A stretch of DNA of 64,000 nt, from contig MARA01000003.1 of NCBI GenBank assembly GCA_001792895.1, forward strand, positions 2,604,001 through 2,668,000, in the 5' to 3' direction. The translations under genes were made by a program, and so were the position numbers. This document shows positions 12,301 to 23,607 of the stretch, one piece after another. The stretch comes from Lentinus brumalis. Taxonomy: Eukaryota > Basidiomycota > Agaricomycetes > Polyporales > Polyporaceae. Each line of letters starts with the position of its first letter. Positions within the stretch are counted from its first letter, which is position 1. The notes under the pieces were generated by a model that was not told the DNA's origin, did not search any database, and worked only from the letters and a program-made list of their open reading frames with translations.

Positions 12301-13216
12301 GCGGCTTCGTCGCACCTACTCACGCACGTCAAATTTACATGCATTACGGACACAGACTCGTTGCGATGCGCAGCCGCATGTCCTCTACTCAGCGCATGCA
12401 GTAGACGATGCGGGGTAGCCAGAACGCCGTATTTAATGGTATTTGGATCATGGACTGAACCCGCAAATCTGGTTGCGACTTCAACAACGCTGATCGCGTT
12501 GCCGGCAGTCCATGATGCCTGGAAACATATTGCTCATCCGCTCCTCGACTGCGCACGCAGGTAGGCCCATACGAAGAACTTGTGCAGGCCACAGGCCCTT
12601 GCATGACACCCCTCTCATCACATGCACGACAGGAACGAACCGGCAGTCACGCGTCTTGGGTACGTCGCGCGGTATGCCGAGCACGTTCCGCACGCAACTC
12701 GGTGCATCGCATCATTGGGGATGTTACTGGCAAACTCCCGAGCGACGCAACGGGCAGGGAACAGACCGCGTACCACGGTGAAAGCTCTCAACCTGAACCC
12801 TCGTATCTGCGACGATGCTGACAGGTTCTTTACAGAATCCTCGCCGTATCGATCCACGCCCTGAGCCCTCGAATTCCACGGCCGCTTACCGCGGCCTTCC
12901 CCGCTCTTCCTCCAAATTGCCAGTATCGTTCACTCGATCATAAGGGCCTCTCCGAGCCATGCGAGACGGCGAATGTGCTCGTTTGCTGTTGCGGTCTCTG
13001 GTACATCGCTGCCCCATGTCTAGGACACTTGTCAACATGTCGACATCCTCTCACTTTTGAGAGAGGCGATACTGAGCCAGGTGCGTGTTTCTCGCCTTGC
13101 AGCAAGACGTCCGCCTCGCCTCCGGCCATGCAATCTCGCGAACAGCGTTTGAAGCACAGGTTCTTGGACATGCACGTCATCAGCATACCTGCGCTCCTGC
13201 TTACGCTCACTGCAGC
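9302..13216. other. No confident gene; degenerate internal repeats (copy 2)
   Basis: Counterpart of 1-3860. The 153-bp segment at 11206-11358, missing from copy 1, is itself a diverged copy of the module at about 10660-10750: both share the block around the word TTCTCGCTTGCTGAC. Each unit therefore contains more than two related modules. Single-base indels between the two copies argue against selection on a reading frame. Confidence 0.5.
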
Positions 13217-13260
13217 CCATGATTTCAGGACGTCGGGAGGACATGGCTTACAAGGATGCG

Positions 13261-13817
13261 CTACCAGTCCCAGAAACTTTGTACACGCTCGTCAATAGAG
13301 ACCGTGTCCTCCTCCGAGTCGTCAGCTCCGTCTGGGACGACCGCAGGCGTCTTGATGACCCGCATCCTCAGCTTCTTCGACCGAGTAGCAGGGTCGCGCC
13401 TCCGTCCCCTGACGACGTCGTAATCCGACCGTCTCTTGCGGACGGGCCTGTCAAACAAGCCTGCCGCGTCAGCAGCGGCCAGCTCGGCGGCGGTCGCGTG
13501 CCGGAAGCCAGTCGTGCGGACCTTCCAGCGGATCCAGAGGAGCTCGAGGAGAGCAAGGCTGCCCGTCGCGCTGCCCGGATCGCCGAACGGGACGAGCTCG
13601 ACCGGCCAGCGGTCGACGAGTATCCCGTACTTGCGCACGATGTGCGGCCAGTACGTCCTGTAGTGCATCTGGGCGGCGGTGTCGCCGGTGATCTCACCTG
13701 CAGGGAGGGTGAGTCCTGTGTGGGAGGTTGCGGGCTCGAAGACTACTCACAGAGACGTCTCGCGATGATCTTGCGCAGTCTGGCGCGTGTCCAGGCGACC
13801 CGCTGATCGTAGTTCAT
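13261..13817 (-). CDS. Agaricomycete-type hypothetical protein (copy 2)
   Basis: Same two-exon structure as the copy at 3905-4461 (exons 13751-13817 and 13261-13697), with an identical 167-residue product. The gene lies in the central part of the duplication where the two units are almost identical, so both copies are equally intact. Function unknown. Confidence 0.6.
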
Positions 13818-13825
13818 GTTGCAGA

Positions 13826-16266
13826 CAGTGCTAGGACGATGTCAGGCCATGGGTACCTCGGCTGCGTGTGTCGCCATGCTGCTCACCTCAAGTTCGTCCG
13901 AGTGCGTACGGAATCGAGTGGTCGGGAACACGACGTCCAGGCGGCATTATAACACTCGCGTGAGTCGCTTGCAGCGCGCATTCCGACGTCACTTGGCCCG
14001 AAGTACGAGCCTCTCGGTCGGCCACTCTCGAGCCAACCAGGCAGCCGTTTGAGACGTTCATTGCGCTGCGTTGTGCTGCGACTGCCCTCCTTGCGGCATG
14101 CAATGCACATGGCTGCACACGCTCTAAGTATCTACGATGCTTGAGCGCGGTTGAGCGCGAGATGTACCTACTACATGTGACTGCCCAGACGTCAGGAACT
14201 CAAGGGATTGGCCGCTTTGAGGACCGGCGACTCGCGCTACAAGGTAGCTTTCGATGTCGATGCATCTGGGCCCGAAATGCGACAAGTGCATAGCTTCGGA
14301 GGCAGCTACATGGCAGCTTGAAGCAAATGGCCTGACTTGCACCAGCAGCATGCTTTCATGCTACGAGCACAACGGTGCACGACGTGCTCGACAGAACAAG
14401 CTCGCAAAAACGGTCGCACGACATGCTGCATTGCGCACTGCACATTCACGTCCGCACGTCCCATCCTTCGAGTGTTCAAGTCGACATACAGACACGCTAT
14501 GGCCAGACTACGTGCACTCGGGTCTACTTACGAATCGCAGCACCCCGAGGGTCGCTCTATGGATGCGCTCGACGGCACTGGACTCTCAAGCGCAAGGGGA
14601 ACCTAGGACTCGGACGCGGCTTCGAGTGTGCCGCCCTCGAGCTCAAGTGCAATGCAAGCCATTTGTCGGTCACTAGTCGCTCCCAGCGTCGATCTCGCAG
14701 ACATGCTCAGACTTCACACCGGCGGCGACCAGGCCAATCAGTCCAGGACGAACGCAGTATTCGAGTGATCAAGAATATGATATATTCCGTACCTACGTGG
14801 ACATTCCTCAACACAACTGCGTATGTCGCAGCCCGGGCAACGCCAGAATCGACGGCGACGTTGTTGGACGCTCTCCTCGGAGAGTGCGTCCTGAAAGAGA
14901 CCGCCATCTCAAGACTGCTCGAGACGTCCGGGAGCGGCGCGCCCGCCTGCGGCTCGCAAGTCGCCGCTGGCAGTCCCGACTCCGAGTCTTGAGCCGATGA
15001 GCAGGCCCGCGGGCTGCGTCTTGGGCGACCTCGAGAAGCGGGGCTCCGCCGATGTGAGGCCGTCGATCCTGCGCTGGCGCGTCGCGATCATCGTTCGAGC
15101 TTCGATTCGCTGCGACGCCCGATGTCGACTGGATGGTACGGCGCCGGATGGTCGTGGTGGAGTCTGCGGTCTCCAGTGCCGGGGTGGACGACATTCCTTG
15201 GACGATGCCGGCGGAGGGACGTCCGGTCTCTGCGCTGTAGATCGAGCGGACGGTGTGCTCGTGAGACGGCAGAACGTCGCCGTCGGATCCATGCACGGCG
15301 GAGGGTGAGGGAAGAGGGCGTGGACTGCGGCCGCGTTCTGAACGGTGCAGCAGGCAGCACATCGCCGTGCCGAGTTGCGAGACGCGGGTGCTGTTCGGAG
15401 CGGCTGGAGGACGGGGGCGGCGAGGACGGAGGCGAGGACCGGGTGCGAGACCAGAAGGGCTGCCGTGGGCAGTGCGTGCACTGTTTGGACGGGGTGGTTC
15501 GTCGATAAAGGATAGTCGGGGTCGGGTCTGCGCTGTCAGCACTCGTGCTTGCTCCCCCTCACTCACCTGTCCTCTCGAGCGTGCGCTGTGCGTGCGTCGC
15601 CATCCCCTCGGCCACTCACCTTGCTGTCCGGCCGGCTGCACGCCCGCCGCGGGCTCTGTCGTCTGCGCTCGAGGATGTACTCGGTGGGTGGTTCGTTGCA
15701 GACGAGATGTGGACACTGACGTACCTGGATCCCATCGCAGATGTTCGCGTCACGCGAACTTCGCGGTGCACTCGGACTGGCGTAGACGAGGCGAGTATGG
15801 ACACTGGTACGTCACGGTCTACTGCTGCCAGTCTATGCGCATCACTGACGACTGCACCTTGGCATGCAGGAGACGTCTTCACGGCGCGCAGGGACCGTGT
15901 GCGCTGCGAGTCGCGCATGGAGGCGAGAGCTTGCAGCTCGAATTGCGAGCCGTACTGTGCATCGAGACGGTCAGTTGCGTCTCCGGGGACCGTGTCTCCA
16001 CGCTCACCTGCGCACAAGCACGGCTGTGCGTGTTTCCTCGCGGGCGCGGGAGTAGAGTAGGCGGACGAGGGCCCGAGAGTGTGAGCGAGTTCAGCCAATG
16101 GGAAGCCAGGTCGCGTCTGCAAGCGCCGAGAACGCAGTGAGCTCTGAGTCTGACCGCGCGTGCACACGGCGACCGAGCCTCGTAGCGCACACGAGCTGGC
16201 GTTGCTCGTCTGGTCGGCGTTCTGTGTCGATCGTCTGTCTCGTTTCCTGCTCGGAACCATGAACAT
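13826..16266. other. GC-rich stretch of uncertain coding status (copy 2)
   Basis: Counterpart of 4470-6910, nearly identical. The only difference seen between the copies is one substitution near 14061 (A in copy 1, G here). Confidence 0.35.
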
Positions 16267-16623
16267 CCCTCCTTCCCATCCTCACGCGGGTTGGCGTTTC
16301 TTGCTGGCACGTAAATGAAAGCTGTTATCGGCGGTCCTTCTGTCACTTGTACTACAATTGTTGAACTAGGTGCTGTTACTCCGGATGGTGGTGCTTCTGT
16401 CAATGTCATCGTTGGCACAAACTTTGCATGTCCATCATTCGACCATCATTAAATCGAGTGCTTACCCCGATAAGAATGGCTTGTTACCGATTGTTATCCG
16501 GCGTGTAGCGCCGGTAGCGCGTTTGCACGCGTCGGTGAGCGCGTTGCTCTCAACCTCTCCTCCTCCGCTCCGCTCACCTCCTCCCACAACGTCCTCGCCG
16601 TCGCGCTCGTCGACGGCGACACT
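16267..16623. promoter_or_regulatory. Promoter-like segment upstream of the CDCA7-like gene (copy 2)
   Basis: Counterpart of 6911-7267 with no difference seen. If the duplication is real, both gene copies have the same core promoter. Confidence 0.4.
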
Positions 16624-19600
16624 ATGAACGGCGTCAACTACTCTGAGCTTGCGAACTGGGACGGCGGGCTCTTGCCAACATCTGGCGGTGACACCGACTT
16701 CAGTTCAGGGCCAGCTTCGCCCGCACCGCGCATGGGAACGGACGCTGCCACTGATGCTTCTCCCGCCAACGATGCGCCATCTGTGCCTTCTGGACCTCTT
16801 GACCTGCTTGCATATGCAACTACGATGAGCGCCGCCCTCGCTGAAAATCAAAACACGGAGGCGTTGCAAAAAGACGCGGCACTAGGGGGCGAACGATCTG
16901 ACGTGGAGATGGCGGAGGCGACATCAGCGGACGCGTCAAGCACGGTGAGTGGACCTCTACGCGCTGTCAAGGAGGAAGAACAGGAGGTTGACTGGTACGC
17001 GGGGGGTGAACAGAGCAAGGCGACGCGTATGACCCCGCTGTTCACACCCGAGCTGGAAGAGAAAGAGGTACGTCTCCTTCGTTTGCGGGGTTGTGGCGGG
17101 AGGATCTCACCCGCCCGCGCGAAGCAGCCTAACCCTTTGCCAATGTCCACGGACACGACTCAGCAACCTCTGGAAACACGCGCTACGCGTTCTATCACAC
17201 CTCCAGCGGAAACAGTCTCACTTGAGACCGACCGACCGGCGGTCAACGGCGTGCAGACGAACGGCGATGCTGATGCTGCAGCTGCTAGTCGGAAGAATTC
17301 GAGCAACACAATCGTGCAAGAGGAGGATGCAAGCTCGTTGCTCGATGCCGATGGCGAGACGGATGACGAGACGGGCACTCCTGCACATCCTGTCGCACAG
17401 ATTCCTACCTGGCGCCTTGGTTCATATACGGACGAGTTCCTGGACGCTGCGCAGGAGTACTACGTGTCCCGCTCGCAGACTGCAGCACCGTCCACTCCAC
17501 AAGACGCACCCCAGTTCTCTCCGCCCCCTTCTCATGTCATGCCCACACAGCCTCAGGAGCGGACTCGTAGTGTGTCGCCGTTGGCAGTTGGAGAGCCGGC
17601 GCCCATAGCATCCCCTCACTACGTCTCCCGCTCACAGACCGCAGCGCCCTTCACTGCACAGGGCGCATCCCAGTCATCTCCGGCCACCTCTCAATCCATG
17701 CCCGCACAACATCAGGAGCCGACTCGTAGTGTGTCGCCGCTGGCATTTGGAGAGCCGGCGCCCATAGCATTCCACACACATCCGATCAGTCTGCTGCAGA
17801 TTTCGTGAGTGCAACCGATCTGCGCGCCTGGTCCTGTACTGACTTCGTCCCTTAGGCCTCTGCCGGTGAGAACCAGCCCCCGCCGTCGTCCAGCCCCTTG
17901 ACATCGCCCGCGACGACAGTGCGTTCGCCACGTGCACCTCCGCACAAATCGAACAAGCGACGCCGGCTGTTTTTCGATGGCGTGGACGTGCCGCCGTTCC
18001 CTGACTTCCGCAGACGGGCCATGTACAAGCGGGCGTCAGAGATCCCTATCCTGCAGGACCCGGAGGTGGGCGGCGACTATGAGTCGCAACTCCAGCAGGT
18101 TTTGAATAAAGCCTCTGGGTCGAACGCACGAGCTCTCACTGGAACCGCACCTCCCGCTGCGAAGAAACGTCGTGGTCGGCCACCGAAGGCGAAGACGCAG
18201 GTGCAGACGGCGGTTGCGTCTGCTTCTCCCGAGAGGGCAACACGCGCGAAGATGCGGATGAGCGTTACGGGTTCTGTCATTCAGGAACCTGAGAGCGTGA
18301 GCGCGGTTGTTCCGCGGAAGCGGGGACGGCCTCCTTCTACACCCTCTTCGTCGACCAAAGCCAAAAAGCTGAAGAGCGAAGCTCCTGCTGCAGATCCGCC
18401 CTCCGTACTAGAACCAGAGGCAGAGGCAGAACTGTTGGAGGACGTCGAGCAATCAGCCGAGCGGAACGAAGAGGAGGAGGAGGAAGAGGAGGAGGAGGCA
18501 CAACCTATAGGGCCAGCGGATAGCTTGGAGGAGTTCTGCCCATCCACCACCGTCCAGATAGCATCGTACCCCTCTATCACTCAGAGGGAGCTTTCTGCAA
18601 TCTCCCGCCACCTCCTGCATGACTTGGATCCTAACGCCCCTGCCCGGCCTCGTCCCCAATTCATCATGGTGCGGTCTTCCTCGGACTATATCGCTCCCTC
18701 CTTTTCACAAGCATCTCATCCTGCTTCCCAGTCCGATTCGCCCGCCCCGCAATCGCATTCGTCATCTGTCCCTCCATCCGAGCCCCATACGATCCCCCCT
18801 TCACACTCACCGTCGGTGCCACCAGACTCGTCATCTCCTAGAGCAGCACCGTCCAAGCAGAATTTACCCTTGCCCAGACGGCAATGGATCAAGGCCCAAG
18901 CGCAGCGGGCCTCCAGTGGTCTCACCGCTCCTTCTGAGCAGGGAACGCCTCCCACCTCCAGGTCACGCCGCTCGGCGCGTTCGTCCTCTACCGTTCCTCC
19001 TCCCTCATCAGCCTCAAGAATTTCTGTACCCCTTGGCCATCCTGGGTCCCCCGATGTGCCGCTACCGAGTAGAGCTGGGACTGTGCCTCCATCATCAGTC
19101 TCACCTCTAATCCCGATCGACCATGTCCAGCAGCATCCTCTGACGTTGCACGATCTGCTGCGAAACGCGCCTCGGACATCTCCCCGGAGTGACTCGCAAC
19201 AAAGCCTTGACTACGCAATGTCGGAAATTCTCGTGTCCCTCGGTGCCCCCGCGACGCATCAGCTAGGTGCGAGCTTCGACTCATTGAATGGGCTCAGCGA
19301 GGAAATGCCCCCGCCTCCGGTCCCTCAAGCGGACGGTCAACAAGTCCAAGTCAGTCCCTCCATCATGCAGCAAGTCCCCTTCCCCTTTGATCATTCGCCA
19401 CAGTTCGGCCAGGGCGGAGATTCCAACTTCGCACATACGTTAGCCGCTCTCGATGTGGCTGCCAAGAAATATTTTCCTCCCAGTCAGGCCGGCCAGGTCA
19501 TGCACGGGATGTTTATGGGTGCGATGCCCATCGCAGTCAACGGGCAGCAGTCGGCAATTCTTCCTTGGATGATCAACGGGCATCCTGGCGTGGGGATGCA

Positions 19601-21417
19601 GGCTGGGCCGCCTGAAGCCTCTGTACAGGGTGCGCAAACAGTCGGGACGATCAACCCATCTCTGCTCGGAGGAATGCTCCCTCCCCTGTGCCGGAGATTC
19701 CGCCATCGCCTTCATCTCAAACGAGCAGTTCAATCGCTGGTCCATCTCGCATCCGCAAGCCGCAACGCCCGCCTTCGTCGTCTGCCTCTGCGCGCACGCG
19801 CGCCACCCCGAGCCGTGTCGACGATTCGTCGGAGAGCGAGCGGCCGCTCGCGGAGAAGATCAAGTCGCAGAGGAAGTACCCGACAGAGCTCCCGCACGAA
19901 GCCGCGCTGCAGGACAAGAGGCGGCCGCGGCGTCTCACTGAGCGTGCCCTCGCGATGAAGGAGGCGTACGACGAGATCTTTGGCGAGTCGTCGGATTCAA
20001 ACGAAGACGACGTGTTTGTCCCGGAGCAGGGCGGCAAGAACTCCGGCAAAGGCAAGGGCAAGGGGAAAGGAAAAGGCAAGGGGAAAGAGAAGGATGTTGA
20101 GCCCACAAGTCAGGGCAAGGCCGCAGACGACGCGCCGCGGAAGAAGGGTAAGGAGCCGGCGAAGAATACTAGTAGTAAACGCCCAGCGGCTGACGCGGCT
20201 CCGCCCTCGCCCAGACGTTCAGGGAGCTGGCACAGCAGCCGAACTTTTGCCACCAGTGCAGGAACAAGAACACGCGCGACAAGATGCGTTGCACGGCGGT
20301 CAGGGAGGGCGGTGAGAGGTGTGGGCTGCGGTACTGTGAGCGGTGCATAGAGTTGAGGTGAGTGGCCCGTCTAGTCGGCGGTGTACGCCTGAGCTCTTCT
20401 TTTCCCTTCATTTTTTGGCGATGTGTTGTTGGCGAACAGCGTGGCGCGCACAGACAGTATTGATCCTCATCTGTACATAACTCTAGGTATCCCGATGTGA
20501 CCTTCAATCCGTATGCGGTCAACTTCGAATGTCCGCGCTGCGCAGGGACCTGCAACTGCACGCACTGCTGTGCCAAGCGCGGGGAGACGTACATCTCTGC
20601 ACGCGTCGGGAAGCTGCCGCCTGCCGGGTCCACGGAAGAGCGCGCGCTCATGGACGACGCGAACTGGAGTAAGAACCCGGGCCTGGAGAGGATGCCGACG
20701 CCGCCCATTGAGTTTGAGCTTCCACCTCCGGGGACGTTTTTCGGCGTCGTGTACGACTTGCAAGGGGCACGCATCGGGGATGGTTACGTCCGCAAGAACC
20801 AGAAGGTCGCTATCAGGAAGAGAGTCGTGGCGTACATTGGCAAGAGACGCGGGCCTGTGGCCTCCGCCGTGCCTACGCCTGTTGTGGTTTCTCAAGTTCA
20901 GCCACATCTGAACGGCCAGTCCTCAGGACAAGATGACAGCAAGGTCGTCGGTGCGGACCCACCCAATCCTTTCCCAGTACAGGACGCCACTTCGCAGAAA
21001 GGACAACCCGACGCCCAACCCGGCCCAATTCTCCCCAATGGCGCATCCTCTCGTGCACCTCCCAGCGGCGCCGGCGAGGGTTCATCTCAGCCTGCGGGTG
21101 CCGCCCCATGCTCCACTTCCTCTCGTCAGCGTTCCCCGCGAGGGCGGGCGTACATCGGCAAGCGCTCAGCACTCGACTCGGATCTCTACGTCTCCATGGA
21201 CGAGATAATCGTACGGGCTCTACGACAGGAGGAGGAGGAGGACTGGGGCGAACCGCCATCGGACCCGATGGCCGTCGATGTGCAGGACGGAGCGGGTGGA
21301 AGTGAGGCTGCCCGTGCCAAAACACCTCCAATAGCGGATGTACAATGCGCGATCGCGATCGCGTTGAGTGCTCTACAGGATATGCAGGTAGCACAGGCCG
21401 CGGCGGTGACGGGATGA
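16624..21417 (+). CDS. CDCA7-like zf-4CXXC_R1 protein with AT-hooks (frame interrupted)
   Basis: The C-terminal domain spans two exons. The first (ending 20357) carries CHQC, RC, RC and YCERC. The second (20487-21417, after a 129-nt intron) carries ECPRC and CNCTHCC. This is the pattern of the zf-4CXXC_R1 domain of CDCA7. CDCA7 partners the HELLS/LSH remodeller in animals and plants and is tied to DNA-methylation maintenance; fungi have related members. Upstream are two AT-hooks (KKRRGRPPKAK, RKRGRPPS), a Glu run, long Ser/Pro-rich disorder and a GKGKGK run, so a nuclear chromatin protein is likely. The frame breaks three times, each needing one extra base: at 17783/17784 (a T present in copy 1), near 19684-19688 (C run) and near 20208-20213 (C run). 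No canonical intron explains the last; a 74-nt GTACAG intron could explain the second. Either a decaying gene or base errors. Confidence 0.8.
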
Positions 21418-21711
21418 GTTCATAGATTTGTGTGGTTCATGGTTCATGACTTCGCAGGTAGTTGTGGTCGTTGACAGTGGTTTCGGGACAGCGTATGTGA
21501 TGGTATAATAATGATACACTTGTGACACCCCTTCGTATTTTACCCTTCGTATTCTATCGTAACATAGTATATGTGTACTCGTTCATGAGCCTGTTGTGTC
21601 CTAAAAGTGTAACGTCTTTCGTCAGGACTGCAGGAGGGGTGCCGTGTGTAGATATGAAGACGGCAAGGTCGCGGGAGGCAGTAATAAAGGGTTCCGGCAT
21701 TTCTCAGAGAG

Positions 21712-23295
21712 TCATACATGTTCTGACAAGGACACCCGTATGAGCTCGTCCACCTCACTGTCTAAACCAGGCAGCACACGACACAACAGCTCAGCGACCT
21801 TCTGCTTCTGCTCGATATTCGCCGAGTACCGATAAAACTGGTACTCCTGCACGGCTCGGAGATATACTGCGCCATAGCACAACGTTCTCTGTAGGCCGTT
21901 GAACCACAACACCGGCATGGTGCGTGCCCAAATGTGCCGCGCAAGCATAGCGATGGGCGTGAGGCACACCAAGGCTTGAGCTACCGGAAAGGCCATGTTC
22001 TGTGAGAACTGCGGTGAGACTCAGAGCGGCAAGCAGCGAGCATCGATAGTGACCGACGGGACGGCCGTACTCACATAGTTCGTGCCGCCGTTTTTGCCAT
22101 GGATCGCGTTCGCGAGGAACGTGATGATTCGATCCCAGTCCTCACGATCCTTAGCCCCGTGCATATCCCAACCACGCTGTTTCATGCCATCGAGGTGCAT
22201 TGAAAGCATGTGGGCTACGCCCCTCCAGGTCTGCTCAGACGACCACATGTGATTATACCACCATATAAACTCGGCGAGCACTCCGTCCTTCCTTTGTGGA
22301 TAGAAATCTGTGAGAGCATGCAGCAGCCGCGATCGTAGTCAATCTATGCGCTTCTACTACAGAAGATCGGGCCAATACCTAGCCGCTGTGGTGTACCCCT
22401 CGGGTACTTGAGTTCCTGTATGACGCGGAGATCGCGATGGTTTCGTTGCCAGATGACGAAGGCGCCAACCTGGATCGTCGCCAGATCGCGGTCACGGATC
22501 CACTGAGTCTGGATGTGCCGTGTCTCTGTGGTGAGAGCGGAGAACAGTCCCCAGGATGCGTAGAGTTCCCACAGCTTCAGAGTTGTGAAGCGGGGAAGGA
22601 CACGAGGCATTCGACGCCTAAACCAGATGTGACCGACGTATACGAACGGGATGACGGGGTAGAAACGATGCCAGGTCTATATACAACGTCAATTTGGAGG
22701 AATAGTGACCGCGTCGAGTGCTCGGACGAACCTTAGATAGTTTTGAGGTGAAACTTGGGGAGTGCTGTTGGAGTGTTTCAGAATCATTTCTCGACTCTGC
22801 GTCCACCGTCACGTAACGAGGGCTGGGGTTCTTCGAGCTGGAGTTCTCGGGAGAGCCTTCTGTCATACTGCGTAGTGGGGTGCTTGACGAATACTGAGGG
22901 AGTCACTTGACGAGGCAGCGAGTCCAGGGCGTCGCTTGCCAGGCGTTGCAACAGGAAGACGATGACAATCACCGGTCCGAGCTGCCGAACGCCTGCGAAT
23001 CTCGCTCATCAACTAACAAGACAAGACAACGGAGAAATTGTGAGCACAACGTGACATTCCTTTCTGGCAAGAATGTCTCAGGTTGACCCTGGTTGACCAG
23101 CGAGTCTACGCTGTATGGCCCGGGAGCGAGTCGGCCGAGCGACTCGTTCGGTGTCTGCAGGTTCATGATACTTAGCCAGGTGTCTGGGAGTCCAGTCATC
23201 CACACTCCGGGCAGAGGAACATCCCATAGCTCACCAAGTTCCTCATCCTTCTTGGAAGTTTGACCAGGGAATTCGGGGATGCTTTTTGCTGTCAA
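21712..23295 (-). CDS. Uncharacterised aromatic-rich protein, probably membrane-associated
   Basis: Five exons (22973-23295, 22732-22867, 22361-22676, 22075-22307, 21712-21999) join with consistent phases to give 431 residues. The first part is hydrophilic with a Ser-rich segment. The second part has hydrophobic, Trp/Tyr-rich stretches (FYPVIPFVYVGHIWF, and later VAQALVCLTPIAMLA) that could be membrane or re-entrant segments. It ends with a charged helix. I do not recognise the family. The gene converges on the CDCA7-like gene (295 bp between stop codons) and lies head-to-tail behind the secreted-protein gene at 23608. The ATG at 23295 is the first in the frame, but a hydrophobic open stretch at 23331-23602 could be an earlier exon. 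Confidence 0.7.
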
Positions 23296-23330
23296 GTCAG
23301 TGCGAGTCGTGGCGCAAAGTCAAAGTCAAC

Positions 23331-23602
23331 AGTGAGCGCTTGAGCTCGTAAAGAACAAGCACAGCCACATTGAAAAGGCCAGTATCGTATTGTTTACGCT
23401 CTATAAGGTCCATTATCCAAGCTGGTCCCCTACATAGAAGTATAAGTAACCTTGAGTAACCTACATAACAGGTGAATGTGATGACGTTATAAAGATACCC
23501 AGAAGTTCCCTGAAGCAAGCGAAGAGTCCTGAACAAGTCCTGAAGCCCGAAGCTGACCGAATAAAGGATGAAGATGAAGGAGAGGCAAAAGAAAGCATCC
23601 AA
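23331..23602 (-). other. Possible hydrophobic 5' exon of the gene at 21712-23295
   Basis: An open frame from an ATG at 23602 encodes hydrophobic stretches (FFCLSFIFILYSVSFGL; another around GYLYNVITFTCYVGY). It lies between two minus-strand genes, beginning 6 bp after the stop of the upstream one. A GTTGAC donor at 23330 and a GACAG acceptor at 23289 exist, but the phase is off by one, so the join is unproven. It may also be 3' untranslated sequence of the upstream gene. Confidence 0.3.
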
Positions 23603-23607
23603 GAGCC

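Larger units (their letters stand above)
9302..18307. repeat. Tandem duplication, copy 2
   Basis: Direct repeat of 1-8937. Relative to copy 1 it carries a 153-bp segment at 11206-11358 that copy 1 lacks, lacks 72 bp found at about 3069-3140 of copy 1, and carries a 15-bp in-frame insertion near 18280. Past 18307 it continues into the rest of the CDCA7-like gene, so this is the copy joined to the complete 3' region. Confidence 0.97.

Noticed and set aside
19680..20215. Programmed ribosomal frameshifting in the CDCA7-like gene
   Set aside because: No slippery heptamer or downstream structure is evident, and similar one-base losses occur in unrelated genes; base errors or decay explain it better.
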